A stretch of DNA of 64,000 nt, taken from an uncultured Chlorobiaceae bacterium. GTDB lineage: Bacteria > Bacteroidota > Chlorobiia > Chlorobiales > Chlorobiaceae. The position numbers and the translations under genes are program-made. The stretch covers positions 1 to 64,000 of the forward strand of contig CAIQGA010000025.1 in NCBI GenBank assembly GCA_903871235.1. Reading direction: 5' to 3'. The notes below the pieces were generated by a model that was not told where the DNA came from, searched no databases, and worked only from the letters and a program-made list of their open reading frames with translations. Of this stretch, positions 27,596-36,506 are shown in pieces. Numbering within the stretch: the stretch's first letter is position 1; each line of letters begins with the position of its first letter.

Positions 27596-27677
27596 TGCCG
27601 TGCCTCCGGATTAATAAGGTTTGTTTGAAGCGTTTTCTCTGCCGAAATCAGCGAATTATAGAAAAAAGCGGTCGCAT

Positions 27678-28895
27678 TCAAAATGTTTTTCTTGTGGCCA
27701 CTTTGAAAAACTTCCTTTTGCCAGCCTTGATGATTTTCGGTTCAATGCTGAACTCAATCAGCTCGGCAATTTCTTCGATTTTTCTCTCATCAATCAGCAC
27801 CGATTTCTGCTGAATCATTCTTCGTGCATCACTTTTTGAAACGGCAGCGCCAAGGGTCATTAAAAGGTCGATGATCGGCATTGAGAGGTCGTCAAACTCA
27901 AAAAGCTCAATATTATCAGGCGCTTTTTTGTGGATAAAGAGCTGGTCAAAGTGGACTTCAGCCCCTTCAGCCTCCTCCATTGAAGAGTAGAGCGCCACAA
28001 TTCCTTTTGCAAGCGCCCGTTTGGCCGTTCTTGGGTTTGTTGTTATCTGCCCAAGAATTTCGGTACTGCCAGAGGCTGCGCCGGACAGCAGAAGTTTGCA
28101 GTAGGTCTCAATGAGTGTATCAGGAATGGAGAGCACCTTGCCATAGATATCGGACGGAGTGTCGTTGAAACAAATGGCATTGCCAAGTGATTTTGACATT
28201 TTTTCTCCTCCAGCCGTGCCAACAAGCAGCGGCATGGTGATGCAGACCTGGGGCGCAATGCCGTACTCCCGCTGCAGGTCACGACCGACAAGAAGGTTGA
28301 ATTTCTGGTCGGTACCGCCAAGCTCGACATCGTTTTTCAGATGGACCGAATCCATTCCCTGGGCAAGGGGATAGAGGAACTCGTGAATAGAAATCGGTTC
28401 CTGAGCACGATAGCGCCGTTCGAAGTCGTCACGCTCAAGCATCCGTGCCACCGTGTAGTGGCTTGAAAGACGGACGACGTCGGCAAAACTCATCTTTCCA
28501 AGCCAGTCGGAGTTATAGCAGATTGTCGTTTTCTCCGGGTCAAGAATCTTTGAAGCCTGTTCAAAATAGCTGATACCGTTTTCTCGTGCCTCTTCGGCTG
28601 AGAGCTGCGGTCTTGTTTTGCTCTTTCCGGAAGGGTCGCCGATCATGGCGGTGAAGTCGCCAATGATCAAAATCGCTTCATGGCCGAGATTCTGGAATTC
28701 CCTGAGTTTGCGCAGCACGACCGAGTGGCCAAGGTGCAAATCAGGTCGAGAGGGATCGGCGCCAAGCTTTATTTTGAGCGGTCGGCCACTCTTCAGGCTC
28801 TGGCGCAGTTTTTGTTCAAGTTCGTCGAGGCTGATAATTTCTATGGTATTGCCAACAATAATATCAAGCTGTTCCTGTACTGATGGAAAAAGCAT
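27678..28895 (-). CDS. tyrS: Tyrosyl-tRNA synthetase
   Basis: Class I aminoacyl-tRNA synthetase charging tRNA-Tyr. Start set at ATG 28895 ([14 protein letters not shown]), preceded by GAGAGAG; the track start lies 23 codons further up in an unlikely Lys/Arg/Asn-rich stretch. The HIGH-type motif is [15 protein letters not shown] and the KMSKS loop is [13 protein letters not shown]. The C-terminal part ([21 protein letters not shown]) is an S4 RNA-binding domain. The 405 residues suit the longer TyrZ-like type. It lies 25 bases after smpB on the same strand. Confidence 0.96.
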   Translation of the reverse strand: MLFPSVQEQLDIIVGNTIEIISLDELEQKLRQSLKSGRPLKIKLGADPSRPDLHLGHSVVLRKLREFQNLGHEAILIIGDFTAMIGDPSGKSKTRPQLSAEEARENGISYFEQASKILDPEKTTICYNSDWLGKMSFADVVRLSSHYTVARMLERDDFERRYRAQEPISIHEFLYPLAQGMDSVHLKNDVELGGTDQKFNLLVGRDLQREYGIAPQVCITMPLLVGTAGGEKMSKSLGNAICFNDTPSDIYGKVLSIPDTLIETYCKLLLSGAASGSTEILGQITTNPRTAKRALAKGIVALYSSMEEAEGAEVHFDQLFIHKKAPDNIELFEFDDLSMPIIDLLMTLGAAVSKSDARRMIQQKSVLIDERKIEEIAELIEFSIEPKIIKAGKRKFFKVATRKTF

Positions 28896-28920
28896 CTGAA
28901 TTCTCTCTCTTTTTTTTGTT

Positions 28921-29394
28921 TTAGTATTGCTTTCTGATTTGTTCCATCTGCCGCTGGTTTTCACGTGCTTTAATGGTTTCTCGCTTGTCGTAGAGCTTTT
29001 TGCCTTTCGCTATGGCAAGCTCAATTTTCAAGAGTCCTTTCGAGTTAAAAAACGCTTTCAGCGGTACCAGTGTGAGCCCTTTTTCACTGATTTTAGCCTC
29101 TATTTTGCGGATCTCCGCTTTGTGCAGCAGCAACTTCCGGCTCCGTTTCGCTTCAATCAGCTCCATCCGGTTATGTTCATAAGGGGTAATCTGCATGCCT
29201 TCAAGCCAGATCTCATTACGAAGGATGATGGCAAAGCTTTCACTCAGGCTGGCTTGCCCCAGGCGTACCGATTTAACTTCACTGCCAAAAAGCTGGATAC
29301 CGACAACGAGGGTATCAAGAATTTCAAATTCGTAACGGGCCTTTCTGTTTTGAATGGCCTGGACGTATTGCGGAATATGCTGTTTTTTTGCCAC
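28921..29394 (-). CDS. smpB: SsrA-binding protein SmpB
   Basis: Partner of tmRNA in rescue of stalled ribosomes. The 157 residues carry the family pattern [40 protein letters not shown], the tmRNA-binding MQITPYEHN segment, and the basic tail [25 protein letters not shown] that enters the mRNA channel. The ssrA RNA gene was not found in this window. It is 12 bases downstream of the FAD oxidase gene and 25 upstream of tyrS, so transcription may continue through all three. Confidence 0.97.
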   Translation of the reverse strand: MAKKQHIPQYVQAIQNRKARYEFEILDTLVVGIQLFGSEVKSVRLGQASLSESFAIILRNEIWLEGMQITPYEHNRMELIEAKRSRKLLLHKAEIRKIEAKISEKGLTLVPLKAFFNSKGLLKIELAIAKGKKLYDKRETIKARENQRQMEQIRKQY

Positions 29395-29406
29395 AGTGAC
29401 CTGGGT

Positions 29407-30894
29407 TCAATGGGTTTCAGTTTCCAAATATGCGGCAGGAATAAGATTTCCCCTGTTGAGCACGAGAAAGGGATCCAGATATTTTTTCACTCTGGCCATC
29501 TCCCTTATGCCGCCTTCATGATACATCACCACAAGATACTCCACCTTGAGTTTGCCAATGCCATGCTCGGCCGAAAGCGTCCCCCCCAGCTCAAGAACTT
29601 TGCCAACAAAGCTGCGGTAGAGGGCCTTTGCCTTTAAAAACTCTTCATGGTTTCGTGGCAGGATGTTTAAATGGAGATGCGCATCTCCTATATGACCAAA
29701 AATAATATAGACAAAGCTCTCTTCTTCGCAAGAAGTGCGATAAAAATCGAAGAGTTCGCCAAACCGACTCTCCGGCACGGCCATGTCGGTGCTGATTTTG
29801 CTCTCATGCTGCCGGCTGAGCCAGTCGTTGACGATGAGTGGCAAGGCGTGACGAAACTCCCGCAACCGTTCCTGTTCATGACAATCGAGTGCCATCCACG
29901 ATTCATCACAGATGGCATCGCAACGCTCCATCAGCTCGAAGAGGATGTCGAGGTCGCTCCCTTCCCGTTCAGGCGTTGTTTCAAGCTCCAGAAAAATGGC
30001 GCCTTCACTCTTGCCGGGCACTTCGGGATACCTGACTGCAAGAAACTCAAGTGAATGGCTATCAAAAAACTCAATAGCCCGGGGTGAAATACCGTTGTTC
30101 TTTTCTTTAAGCTGCCCGACAAAGCGGAACAACCCTTCAAGTGTGCTGAAGTAGACCAGGCAGGAGATGATTGATGGCGGAAGGGGAGTGAGCAGAAGGT
30201 CAGCTTCCGCAATAATCCCAAGCGTTCCTTCAGATCCGATAAAGAGATCAACAAGATCCATTCCCGCCTCTGAAAAGTAGCCAGCATTGTGTTTTGAGGT
30301 TGACGGCATAGAATATTCCGGCCTTTTGAAGGCCATTTCTTTGCCTGAAGGCAGGCAGAAGCGGAAGAGACCCTCGTTGTCAGCCCGGCAGAAACCGCGC
30401 GAAAGATTGAGCACCTCACCCTGTGCAAGAACGACAAGGATTCTTGCAACATGGTTTCGCGTCGAGCCGTATTTGAAACTTCTCGCTCCCGAAGAGTTGT
30501 TCGCTATCGTGCTTCCAATAAAACAGAGCTTTTCAGTCGGATCCGGCGGATAAAACCAGCCGGAAAACTCCACTTTTTTCTGGAGCGTTTCGAGGAGTAC
30601 TCCAGCCTGCACGGTTATAGAGGCTCTGTCGGTAGAGAGCTGCACCGGTTCGCTGATGTGATCAAGCTTTTGCATCGAAAGAACATATTCTCCCAGGGGG
30701 ATTCTGCCGCCGGTTGTCCCTGTTCCATTTCCAGCAATGGTAAATTGGTGATGCTCCTTGAGGGCTCTTTTGAGGAGCCCGGCAAGTTCGTCCACCGTTT
30801 CCGGGAAAAAAACCCCCGGAGTATGACCGCTCTTCAGGTTACTCGTGTCTTCGAGAAATCCCTTTATGGAATCGGGATCATCTTTGTAAATCAT
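29407..30894 (-). CDS. FAD-linked oxidase of the GlcD / D-lactate dehydrogenase family
   Basis: Flavoprotein of 495 residues. The N-terminal FAD_binding_4 domain shows GNGTGTTGGRIPLGEYVLSM and GSTIANNSSGARSFKYGSTRNHVARI; the C-terminal FAD-oxidase domain has HIGDAHLHLNILP and GTLSAEHGIGKLK. Members oxidise 2-hydroxy acids such as D-lactate or glycolate, passing electrons to quinone or partner proteins; the substrate here is not known. No iron-sulfur extension is fused. Its start overlaps the mrdA stop by 4 bases (ATGA), in the place where rodA often stands in elongation operons. Confidence 0.88.
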   Translation of the reverse strand: MIYKDDPDSIKGFLEDTSNLKSGHTPGVFFPETVDELAGLLKRALKEHHQFTIAGNGTGTTGGRIPLGEYVLSMQKLDHISEPVQLSTDRASITVQAGVLLETLQKKVEFSGWFYPPDPTEKLCFIGSTIANNSSGARSFKYGSTRNHVARILVVLAQGEVLNLSRGFCRADNEGLFRFCLPSGKEMAFKRPEYSMPSTSKHNAGYFSEAGMDLVDLFIGSEGTLGIIAEADLLLTPLPPSIISCLVYFSTLEGLFRFVGQLKEKNNGISPRAIEFFDSHSLEFLAVRYPEVPGKSEGAIFLELETTPEREGSDLDILFELMERCDAICDESWMALDCHEQERLREFRHALPLIVNDWLSRQHESKISTDMAVPESRFGELFDFYRTSCEEESFVYIIFGHIGDAHLHLNILPRNHEEFLKAKALYRSFVGKVLELGGTLSAEHGIGKLKVEYLVVMYHEGGIREMARVKKYLDPFLVLNRGNLIPAAYLETETH

Positions 30895-32819
30895 TCTGCT
30901 CTTTTTTCGGTATTGTTCCTGTTTTTATTCCCTTTGAGAAGTTCGGAGGGAGTGCGTTTTTTTTCAGGTTGAGGAGCTGTCGGTATTGTTTTTTTTGTAC
31001 TGTCAGCTTGCTGCGAGGCTGCCGCAGAGGATTCTATCCCTTTTTTTGCGACTGCAACTGGCAACGTCTCTCCTTTTACATAATAGCGGATCAGTTCGCG
31101 GGCAATCGGTGCAGAAATAGCTCCACCAAAACCGGCATTTTCGACCAAAACAGCCATGGCAATTTTTGGATGCTCCACAGGGGCAAACGCAATAAACCAG
31201 GCATGATCTTTACCATGAGGATTTTGTGCGGTGCCGGTTTTTCCTGCAATGGTTACTCCGGGAACTTGTGCCAGTGTCCCGGTACCTCTCTCCACGACGC
31301 CTGTCATGCCATCATGGATAAGATCAAATGTTGCTTTTGAAACTGGAAGCTGCTGTTTGCTGTAGGTATATGCACTGTACTCACCGGTAGCCGTATCACG
31401 GTAGCCGGTGACAATATGGGGCTGAAAGAGGGTTCCCCTGTTCGCAATGGCCGCAGCATAAGTAGCGAGTTGCACAGGAGTGGTACCGAGCTCGCCCTGA
31501 CCAATTGCAAGGCTGACCAGATATCCCTTTGTCCACTTGTTCACGCCATACCGTTGATTGTAATAGTCGGTTGATGGCAGAAGTCCATGTCGCTCGCCAG
31601 GCATATCAATGCCGGTTTTTTCTCCAAAACCGAACATCGCGCCATACTTGGTCCAATCTTCAAATCCGACATTAAAAATCAGATTATAAAAATAAACATT
31701 TGATGAGACCGTAATAGCCTCTCTCATATCCACCCAGCCGTGTCCCCGGCCTTCGTTACTGAGAAAGCGTCTGTGGCCATAGACGAATGCGCCGTTGTCA
31801 AGTATTTTTTTTGCGGGATCGATCTTTTTTCCCTCAAGAGCGGCCATGGCAAGAATCATCTTGTAGATGGAACCTGGAGGATAGACTGCCTGAACTGTTC
31901 GGTTAAAAAGCGGTTTTTGGGGAGATGTAACAATATCGTGCCACCCTTTACTGTCGGTAGAGCCGTTAAAGATATCAAGATCGTAGTCAGGAGCACTGGC
32001 AAGGGCAAGAACACCGCCAGTCGAAGGGTCAATGGCCACGACGGCACCGGATTTTCCGGTTTTTCTCAGGAGTTGTTCTGCAAGTTGTTGCAGGCCAGCA
32101 TCAATAGAGAGATAGAGATCGTCCCCTTTTACGGCGGAGATATCATTTTTCCCATTATCATATTTTCCTGCGTATTTGCCGAGAGGGGTAACCATTTCAA
32201 ACCGCATTCCTTTTTGCCCTTTCAACTCTTCTTCATAAAATTTTTCAAGTCCGCTATACCCGATTTTGTCATTCTGCGTATAACCCTGATCAGAAAGCTC
32301 CTCAAGTTTTTCTTTGGGTATTGAGCGTAAATAGCCGAAGAGATGCGAACCAAAGAGGGAATCTGGATAGAACCTCTTGTTCTCGGTCTCTATCTGTACT
32401 CCGGGAAGTTGCCAGAGATTTTCACTCACTTTCGCTATCGCAACCGCATCAAGGTTGCGGCTGATGATGGTGCCTGAATAGCGGTTGAAGAGTGTTCCTT
32501 TCTTGATAATTTCTCTCAACTCCTCTTCCGGCTTCCCCATAAGCCATGCAAGAAAACGGGTACGCTCTTTTTTGAATTCAGAAGGAACAATTTTTACCGT
32601 ATAGAGTGGCTGATTGTCAACAAGAACAACGCCAACCCGGTCAATAAAGCGACCTCTTGGCGGCTGAACCCAGATTCGACGAATGCTGTTCGTGGTTGAA
32701 ATTGATCCAAACTGCTGATAATTGATGACCTGCAGATAGAAAAGCCGGAGATAAAGCAGCACAAAAAGAGTTATCACAAAAGACGATACAAGCACGGTGC
32801 TTCGCAGAAGTTTATCCAT
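30891..32819 (-). CDS. mrdA: Penicillin-binding protein 2 (elongasome transpeptidase)
   Basis: Inner-membrane peptidoglycan transpeptidase for cell elongation, 642 residues. One N-terminal helix (VLVSSFVITLFVLLYLRLFYL), a dimerisation domain with WVQPPRGRFIDRVGVVLVDN, and the transpeptidase domain with the serine motif PPGSIYKMI (SxxK), ITVSSNVYF (SxN) and IAGKTGTAQNP (KTG). The C-terminal tail (AAASQQADSTKKTIPTAPQPEKKRTPSELLKGNKNRNN) is low-complexity and basic. It follows mreD by 3 bases and is the third gene of mreC-mreD-mrdA. Confidence 0.96.
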   Translation of the reverse strand: MDKLLRSTVLVSSFVITLFVLLYLRLFYLQVINYQQFGSISTTNSIRRIWVQPPRGRFIDRVGVVLVDNQPLYTVKIVPSEFKKERTRFLAWLMGKPEEELREIIKKGTLFNRYSGTIISRNLDAVAIAKVSENLWQLPGVQIETENKRFYPDSLFGSHLFGYLRSIPKEKLEELSDQGYTQNDKIGYSGLEKFYEEELKGQKGMRFEMVTPLGKYAGKYDNGKNDISAVKGDDLYLSIDAGLQQLAEQLLRKTGKSGAVVAIDPSTGGVLALASAPDYDLDIFNGSTDSKGWHDIVTSPQKPLFNRTVQAVYPPGSIYKMILAMAALEGKKIDPAKKILDNGAFVYGHRRFLSNEGRGHGWVDMREAITVSSNVYFYNLIFNVGFEDWTKYGAMFGFGEKTGIDMPGERHGLLPSTDYYNQRYGVNKWTKGYLVSLAIGQGELGTTPVQLATYAAAIANRGTLFQPHIVTGYRDTATGEYSAYTYSKQQLPVSKATFDLIHDGMTGVVERGTGTLAQVPGVTIAGKTGTAQNPHGKDHAWFIAFAPVEHPKIAMAVLVENAGFGGAISAPIARELIRYYVKGETLPVAVAKKGIESSAAASQQADSTKKTIPTAPQPEKKRTPSELLKGNKNRNNTEKRAE

Positions 32820-32822
32820 CGT

Positions 32823-33314
32823 TCAGTTTGCAAGTGATTGTCTCAAAAACAGCCAGTTCAGTATTATGGCAAGGATGAGGTTGAAGAGAGATTCAAGAAA
32901 ACCAAAAACTACGATCCGGTAGCCTGGCGAAAAGCCGAGGGGATTGTCGCCAACTGATAAAATGGCATTGGTACAGAGCCCGGCCACTATGACTGCGGCA
33001 TAAAATCGTCTGCTTTTTTGTTTTGGTGTCGCATGACTCTCTTTTGGAACATTAAAATAACCGGCAACAAAACTTCCGACTGTTCTTGCCAGCATATTTA
33101 AACCCACGTTTCCCGTTAAAAGGCCTGTAAGCACCCCTGCAGCAAACCCGAAACTGGTATTGGTTTTCTGATTGGTAGTAACGGCAATAAATGCAAGAAA
33201 AATAGTAACAGCATCTGCTGAAACATCGAAAAGCGTTATGTGCGACAAACTGAACTTCTGCACCAGTGAGATGATGCAGAGGAAAAGCAAAGAAAGATAT
33301 ATTTTTTTTGTCAC
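32823..33314 (-). CDS. mreD: Rod-shape-determining protein MreD
   Basis: Small integral membrane protein of 163 residues with about five hydrophobic segments, the usual size and shape of MreD, which links MreC to the elongation machinery. Sequence conservation of MreD is low, so the call depends on its position between mreC (18 bases upstream) and mrdA (3 bases downstream). Characteristic segments are ADAVTIFLAFIAVTTNQKTNTSFGFAAGVLTGLL and a late LNLILAIILNWLFL helix. Confidence 0.9.
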   Translation of the reverse strand: MTKKIYLSLLFLCIISLVQKFSLSHITLFDVSADAVTIFLAFIAVTTNQKTNTSFGFAAGVLTGLLTGNVGLNMLARTVGSFVAGYFNVPKESHATPKQKSRRFYAAVIVAGLCTNAILSVGDNPLGFSPGYRIVVFGFLESLFNLILAIILNWLFLRQSLAN

Positions 33315-33332
33315 TGGGTCGATATCTGAAGA

Positions 33333-34181
33333 TTAATGGCTTTTTTTATTTATAGTTGGGGTCTCATCACCCATGATACTGATTTTTTCCTGGTTAATTT
33401 TCAGTGGCGCAACCAGTACCAGTGTCAAGTTTGAAAAGTCAACGGCAAGCCGGACATCAACATCATAAAACAGGTTGTCTGGTTTCATGCGAACCACTCT
33501 CCCCACAGGAATGCCCCTTATAGAAAAGGTACTGAAATCGGAGGTGACTAATCGTTCGTTGAGTTTAATACGGCTGCTTATGGGAATATGTTCAATCTGG
33601 GCAATAAACTCCCTGCCTCCACTCCAGGAAAGAATTCCCATACTGCCGCATGAATCGGCTACCGCGATGACCTTGAAATCCGGGTGGATAACCGGCATAA
33701 CCCGTGCATAGTTTTCGGAAACCGCCGTTACCCTTCCCACCAATCCTTCAGGAACCAGAACGGTCATATCTTTTTTGACTCCTTTCCTCCACCCCGCATC
33801 AATCACCAGCATGTTTTCACGGTCGCTGAATTTGCGGTCAACAACCCTTGCCATGATAAATCCTGATGCATTGAACGTGGTATCGGCAAGTATTTTCTTT
33901 CGGCTCCGTTCATCTAAAGCTGAAGTCTCAAGGGTGAGTACCCTCGAAAGCAGATCAGTGTTGACTCGCATGAGCCGTTCGTTTTCTCTTTTCAGGGTAA
34001 ACAGGGAGCTGAACTGCATCAATTGTTCATTGATGGCCGCGCTGAACTCAAGCCCACCATTGTGCAGCGTGCCCTGTACATCATCCTGCTCAAGTCGTAT
34101 AAAAAGAAAAGCTATGCTGCAGTAAAGCACAAAAAGCAGCAAGGTACCGTATTCAACAAAAAGAGTAAAAAACTTCCGCAC
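33333..34181 (-). CDS. mreC: Rod-shape-determining protein MreC
   Basis: Periplasmic scaffold of the elongation complex, anchored by one N-terminal helix (LFVEYGTLLLFVLYCSIAFLF). Then comes a short coiled coil (LFTLKRENERLMRVNTDLLSRVLTLE) and the double beta-barrel domain with NMLVIDAGWRKGVKKDMTVLVPEGLVGRVTAVSENYARVMPVIHPDFKV. The 282 residues are typical. First gene of the mreC-mreD-mrdA-oxidase operon, divergent from the GroES-like gene; only 81 bases separate their start codons, so the two promoters must be close or overlapping. Confidence 0.95.
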   Translation of the reverse strand: MRKFFTLFVEYGTLLLFVLYCSIAFLFIRLEQDDVQGTLHNGGLEFSAAINEQLMQFSSLFTLKRENERLMRVNTDLLSRVLTLETSALDERSRKKILADTTFNASGFIMARVVDRKFSDRENMLVIDAGWRKGVKKDMTVLVPEGLVGRVTAVSENYARVMPVIHPDFKVIAVADSCGSMGILSWSGGREFIAQIEHIPISSRIKLNERLVTSDFSTFSIRGIPVGRVVRMKPDNLFYDVDVRLAVDFSNLTLVLVAPLKINQEKISIMGDETPTINKKSH

Positions 34182-34262
34182 GGTTCATATTCCGGTTTTT
34201 TTATTACATTTTCCTCATCAAACGAGATGGGTGTTGAAGTCAACAGGTCAAGAGCAAAAGAG

Positions 34263-34652
34263 ATGACTCAGAACGTGAATATAACAGATAAATTTATTGT
34301 TGTTGGTGATAGAGTATTAATCAAGCCAAAATCTCTTGGTGAGAGAACAAAATCTGGCATTTATCTTCCTCCAGGTGTCCAGGAAAAGGAAAAAATACAG
34401 ACTGGCTACATTATAAAAACCGGGCCAGGCTATCCTGTAGGCCCACCGCCCGAGTCGGACGAACCATGGAAAGAGCGGGTTTCCGCCGCCCAGTACATAC
34501 CGCTCCAGGCAAAAGTGGGTGATATGGCTATTTTTATCCAGAGCAGTTCCTATGAAATTGAGTATGAAGATGAACGGTACATTATTGTGCCCAATTCGGC
34601 CATTCTGCTTTTGATCAGGGAAGATGACGATCTTGACTATTACCTCAAATAA
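34263..34652 (+). CDS. Second, divergent GroES-family co-chaperonin
   Basis: A 129-residue protein from ATG 34263. DKFIVVGDRVLIKPKSLGERTKSGIYLPPGVQEKEKIQTGYIIKTGPGYPV matches the GroES start, mobile loop and first strands. The region between strands is enlarged (GPPPESDEPWKERVSAAQYIPLQAKVGD), and an acidic tail (REDDDLDYYLK) follows the normal end. It is longer than the GroES ending at base 57 and is not next to a groEL. It may adapt GroEL to particular clients, or do something else. An upstream ATG at 34227 is also possible; the track start at 34023 lies inside mreC and is not supported. Confidence 0.8.
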   Translation: MTQNVNITDKFIVVGDRVLIKPKSLGERTKSGIYLPPGVQEKEKIQTGYIIKTGPGYPVGPPPESDEPWKERVSAAQYIPLQAKVGDMAIFIQSSSYEIEYEDERYIIVPNSAILLLIREDDDLDYYLK

Positions 34653-34699
34653 GAGCCAGACCTTAACGGCGTGCTTGCAACCACACAGTAAATAAGACC

Positions 34700-35674
34700 A
34701 TGACCAGAGATTTTGCTTCAACCGGCGCCAGCAGTGCCTCTTTTTCGCATGAAGAGCTTTTTCGGCGGATCAATGCGTTGAAAAAAGAGATGAACGCACT
34801 CGTTCTTGCCCATTACTATACCGTTCCCGAGATACAGCAGGTTGCCGATATTGTGGGTGACAGCCTTGCCCTTGCCCGTGCAGCCGAAAAAACCAATGCT
34901 GACGTCATCGTTTTTGCCGGAGTCTATTTCATGGCCGAAACCGCTAAAATCCTCAATCCCGGAAAACTGGTACTGATGCCTGATGCCCGTGCCGGATGCC
35001 CGCTTGCCGACAGTTGCCCGGCAGAGGAGTTCAGGATATTCAAGCAAAAGCATCCCGGCGCTCTCGTCATTACCTATATTAACTCAACGGCTGAAATCAA
35101 GGCACTCTCCGACATTACCTGTACTTCCTCGAATGCCGAAGAGATTATCCGCCAGATTCCCGAAAACCGGCAGATTATTTTCGGCCCTGACCGAAACCTT
35201 GGCGCCTATCTGGCAAAAAAACTTGGCAGGAAGATGATTCTCTGGCAAGGATACTGCTATGTCCATGACGATTTTTCAGAATCCAATATGCTCAAGGCTC
35301 GCCAGGAACATCCAGGTGCGGAACTCATAGCCCATCCCGAATGTCGAGAAGAGGTGCTTCGTCATGCAGCATTTATCGGCTCAACGAAAGCGTTGCTGGA
35401 CTATACCGTTGCAAGTGCCGCAGAAACCTTCATTGTTGCAACTGAGCCCGGCATTCTCTATGAAATGCAGAAGCGCTCCCCGTTGAAAACCTTTATTCCG
35501 GCACCCAAGGATTTCAGCAATTCTCGAAGTGTCTGTACACAGATGAAGCAGAATACCCTCGAAAAGCTCTACCATTGCATGCTGAACCGCAAACCGGAGA
35601 TTCTTGTTGACGAAACGCTCCGCCTTGCATCCCTTGGATCCATCAAGAGAATGCTTGAAATGTCGCCTCTCTGA
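34700..35674 (+). CDS. nadA: Quinolinate synthase
   Basis: [4Fe-4S] enzyme that condenses iminoaspartate (from NadB) with dihydroxyacetone phosphate to quinolinate. The 324 residues show the triplicated fold: LVLAHYYTVPEIQQVADIVGDSLALARAA, RAGCPLADSC with the first cluster cysteine region, YINSTAEIKALSDITCTSSNAEEI, LWQGYCYVHDDF with the second, and VCTQMKQNTLEKL with the third. Together with nadB (25.4 kb) and nadE (24.6 kb) most of the de novo pathway is present here, but nadC and nadD are not seen. It starts 47 bases after the GroES-like gene on the same strand. Confidence 0.96.
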   Translation: MTRDFASTGASSASFSHEELFRRINALKKEMNALVLAHYYTVPEIQQVADIVGDSLALARAAEKTNADVIVFAGVYFMAETAKILNPGKLVLMPDARAGCPLADSCPAEEFRIFKQKHPGALVITYINSTAEIKALSDITCTSSNAEEIIRQIPENRQIIFGPDRNLGAYLAKKLGRKMILWQGYCYVHDDFSESNMLKARQEHPGAELIAHPECREEVLRHAAFIGSTKALLDYTVASAAETFIVATEPGILYEMQKRSPLKTFIPAPKDFSNSRSVCTQMKQNTLEKLYHCMLNRKPEILVDETLRLASLGSIKRMLEMSPL

Positions 35675-35763
35675 ATCGCGGAAACTCTGTAAAACGTGTA
35701 TATTTTATGTGTGATTTAATTGTCCTCAGGTTGGCTTCATAACGCAAAAACAAGAAGACTCTC

Positions 35764-36489
35764 ATGCGTATCCTGTCACGAAACATAGCTTCTCTCTCAA
35801 CAGTTCTTACTCTTACCTTCTCTTCACTGCCAGCCTTGGCCTGGCATGACAAAACCCATCTTTCGGTTGCCGAGGCTGCTGGCTTTGATCTCTGGTACAG
35901 TGCGGCTGCACCCGATGTTGCCAAATCGAAGAGTGAATTCAGGCCGACAGAAGAGAAAAATCATTACTACAACAATAACGCTGGCAAAACGGTCGATGCC
36001 GCAATGGTTATGAGTCAGATTGAGCGCTACAACAAGCCGGACGATGATGAAGGGCACCTTTACGGCGCCATCATCGGTGCAGTAAGGGCTTACAAGGCAG
36101 AGAAAGAGAGCGGCAAATATGCCGAATATCCGCTTGCATTCTGTGCGCACTACATTGGCGATCTCTCCATGCCGCTGCACAACACCTTCTATGACGATTT
36201 CAACAAAAACCGCCACAGCATCAATGACGGTATTGTTGAAGGCAGCGTAAGAAACAACATTGGCTATATTCAGCGCAACATGAAGAATATTACCATTCTG
36301 GACGAAGCTGACCTTGCCCGTGAAATTGCAAAAGTAGCCAATACCGCACTCCATCTTGGCATCAAGATACGCAAAGAGAAGAGGGATATGACCCAAAGCG
36401 AGGTCTATATTCAGCTCACCCGGAGCGCGTCACTGTTGAATGCGGTGCTGAAGTATGTTGGCAAAACCCCCGTATCAACGGTTTCATAA
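35764..36489 (+). CDS. Exported S1/P1-nuclease-fold protein
   Basis: A 241-residue protein with signal peptide ending LPALA, after which the mature chain begins WHDKTH. A tryptophan as the first mature residue, whose free amino group binds zinc, is the trademark of the S1/P1 nuclease and phospholipase C fold. Further likely zinc ligands are in AFCAHYIGDLSMPLHN (HxxxD) and NRHSINDGIVEG. These enzymes cut single-stranded nucleic acid or phospholipids outside the cell. It is shorter than fungal S1 nuclease, and substrate is unknown. The pentapeptide-repeat gene begins 17 bases downstream, suggesting co-transcription. Confidence 0.7.
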   Translation: MRILSRNIASLSTVLTLTFSSLPALAWHDKTHLSVAEAAGFDLWYSAAAPDVAKSKSEFRPTEEKNHYYNNNAGKTVDAAMVMSQIERYNKPDDDEGHLYGAIIGAVRAYKAEKESGKYAEYPLAFCAHYIGDLSMPLHNTFYDDFNKNRHSINDGIVEGSVRNNIGYIQRNMKNITILDEADLAREIAKVANTALHLGIKIRKEKRDMTQSEVYIQLTRSASLLNAVLKYVGKTPVSTVS

Positions 36490-36506
36490 CATTTTGTATT
36501 GAATTT

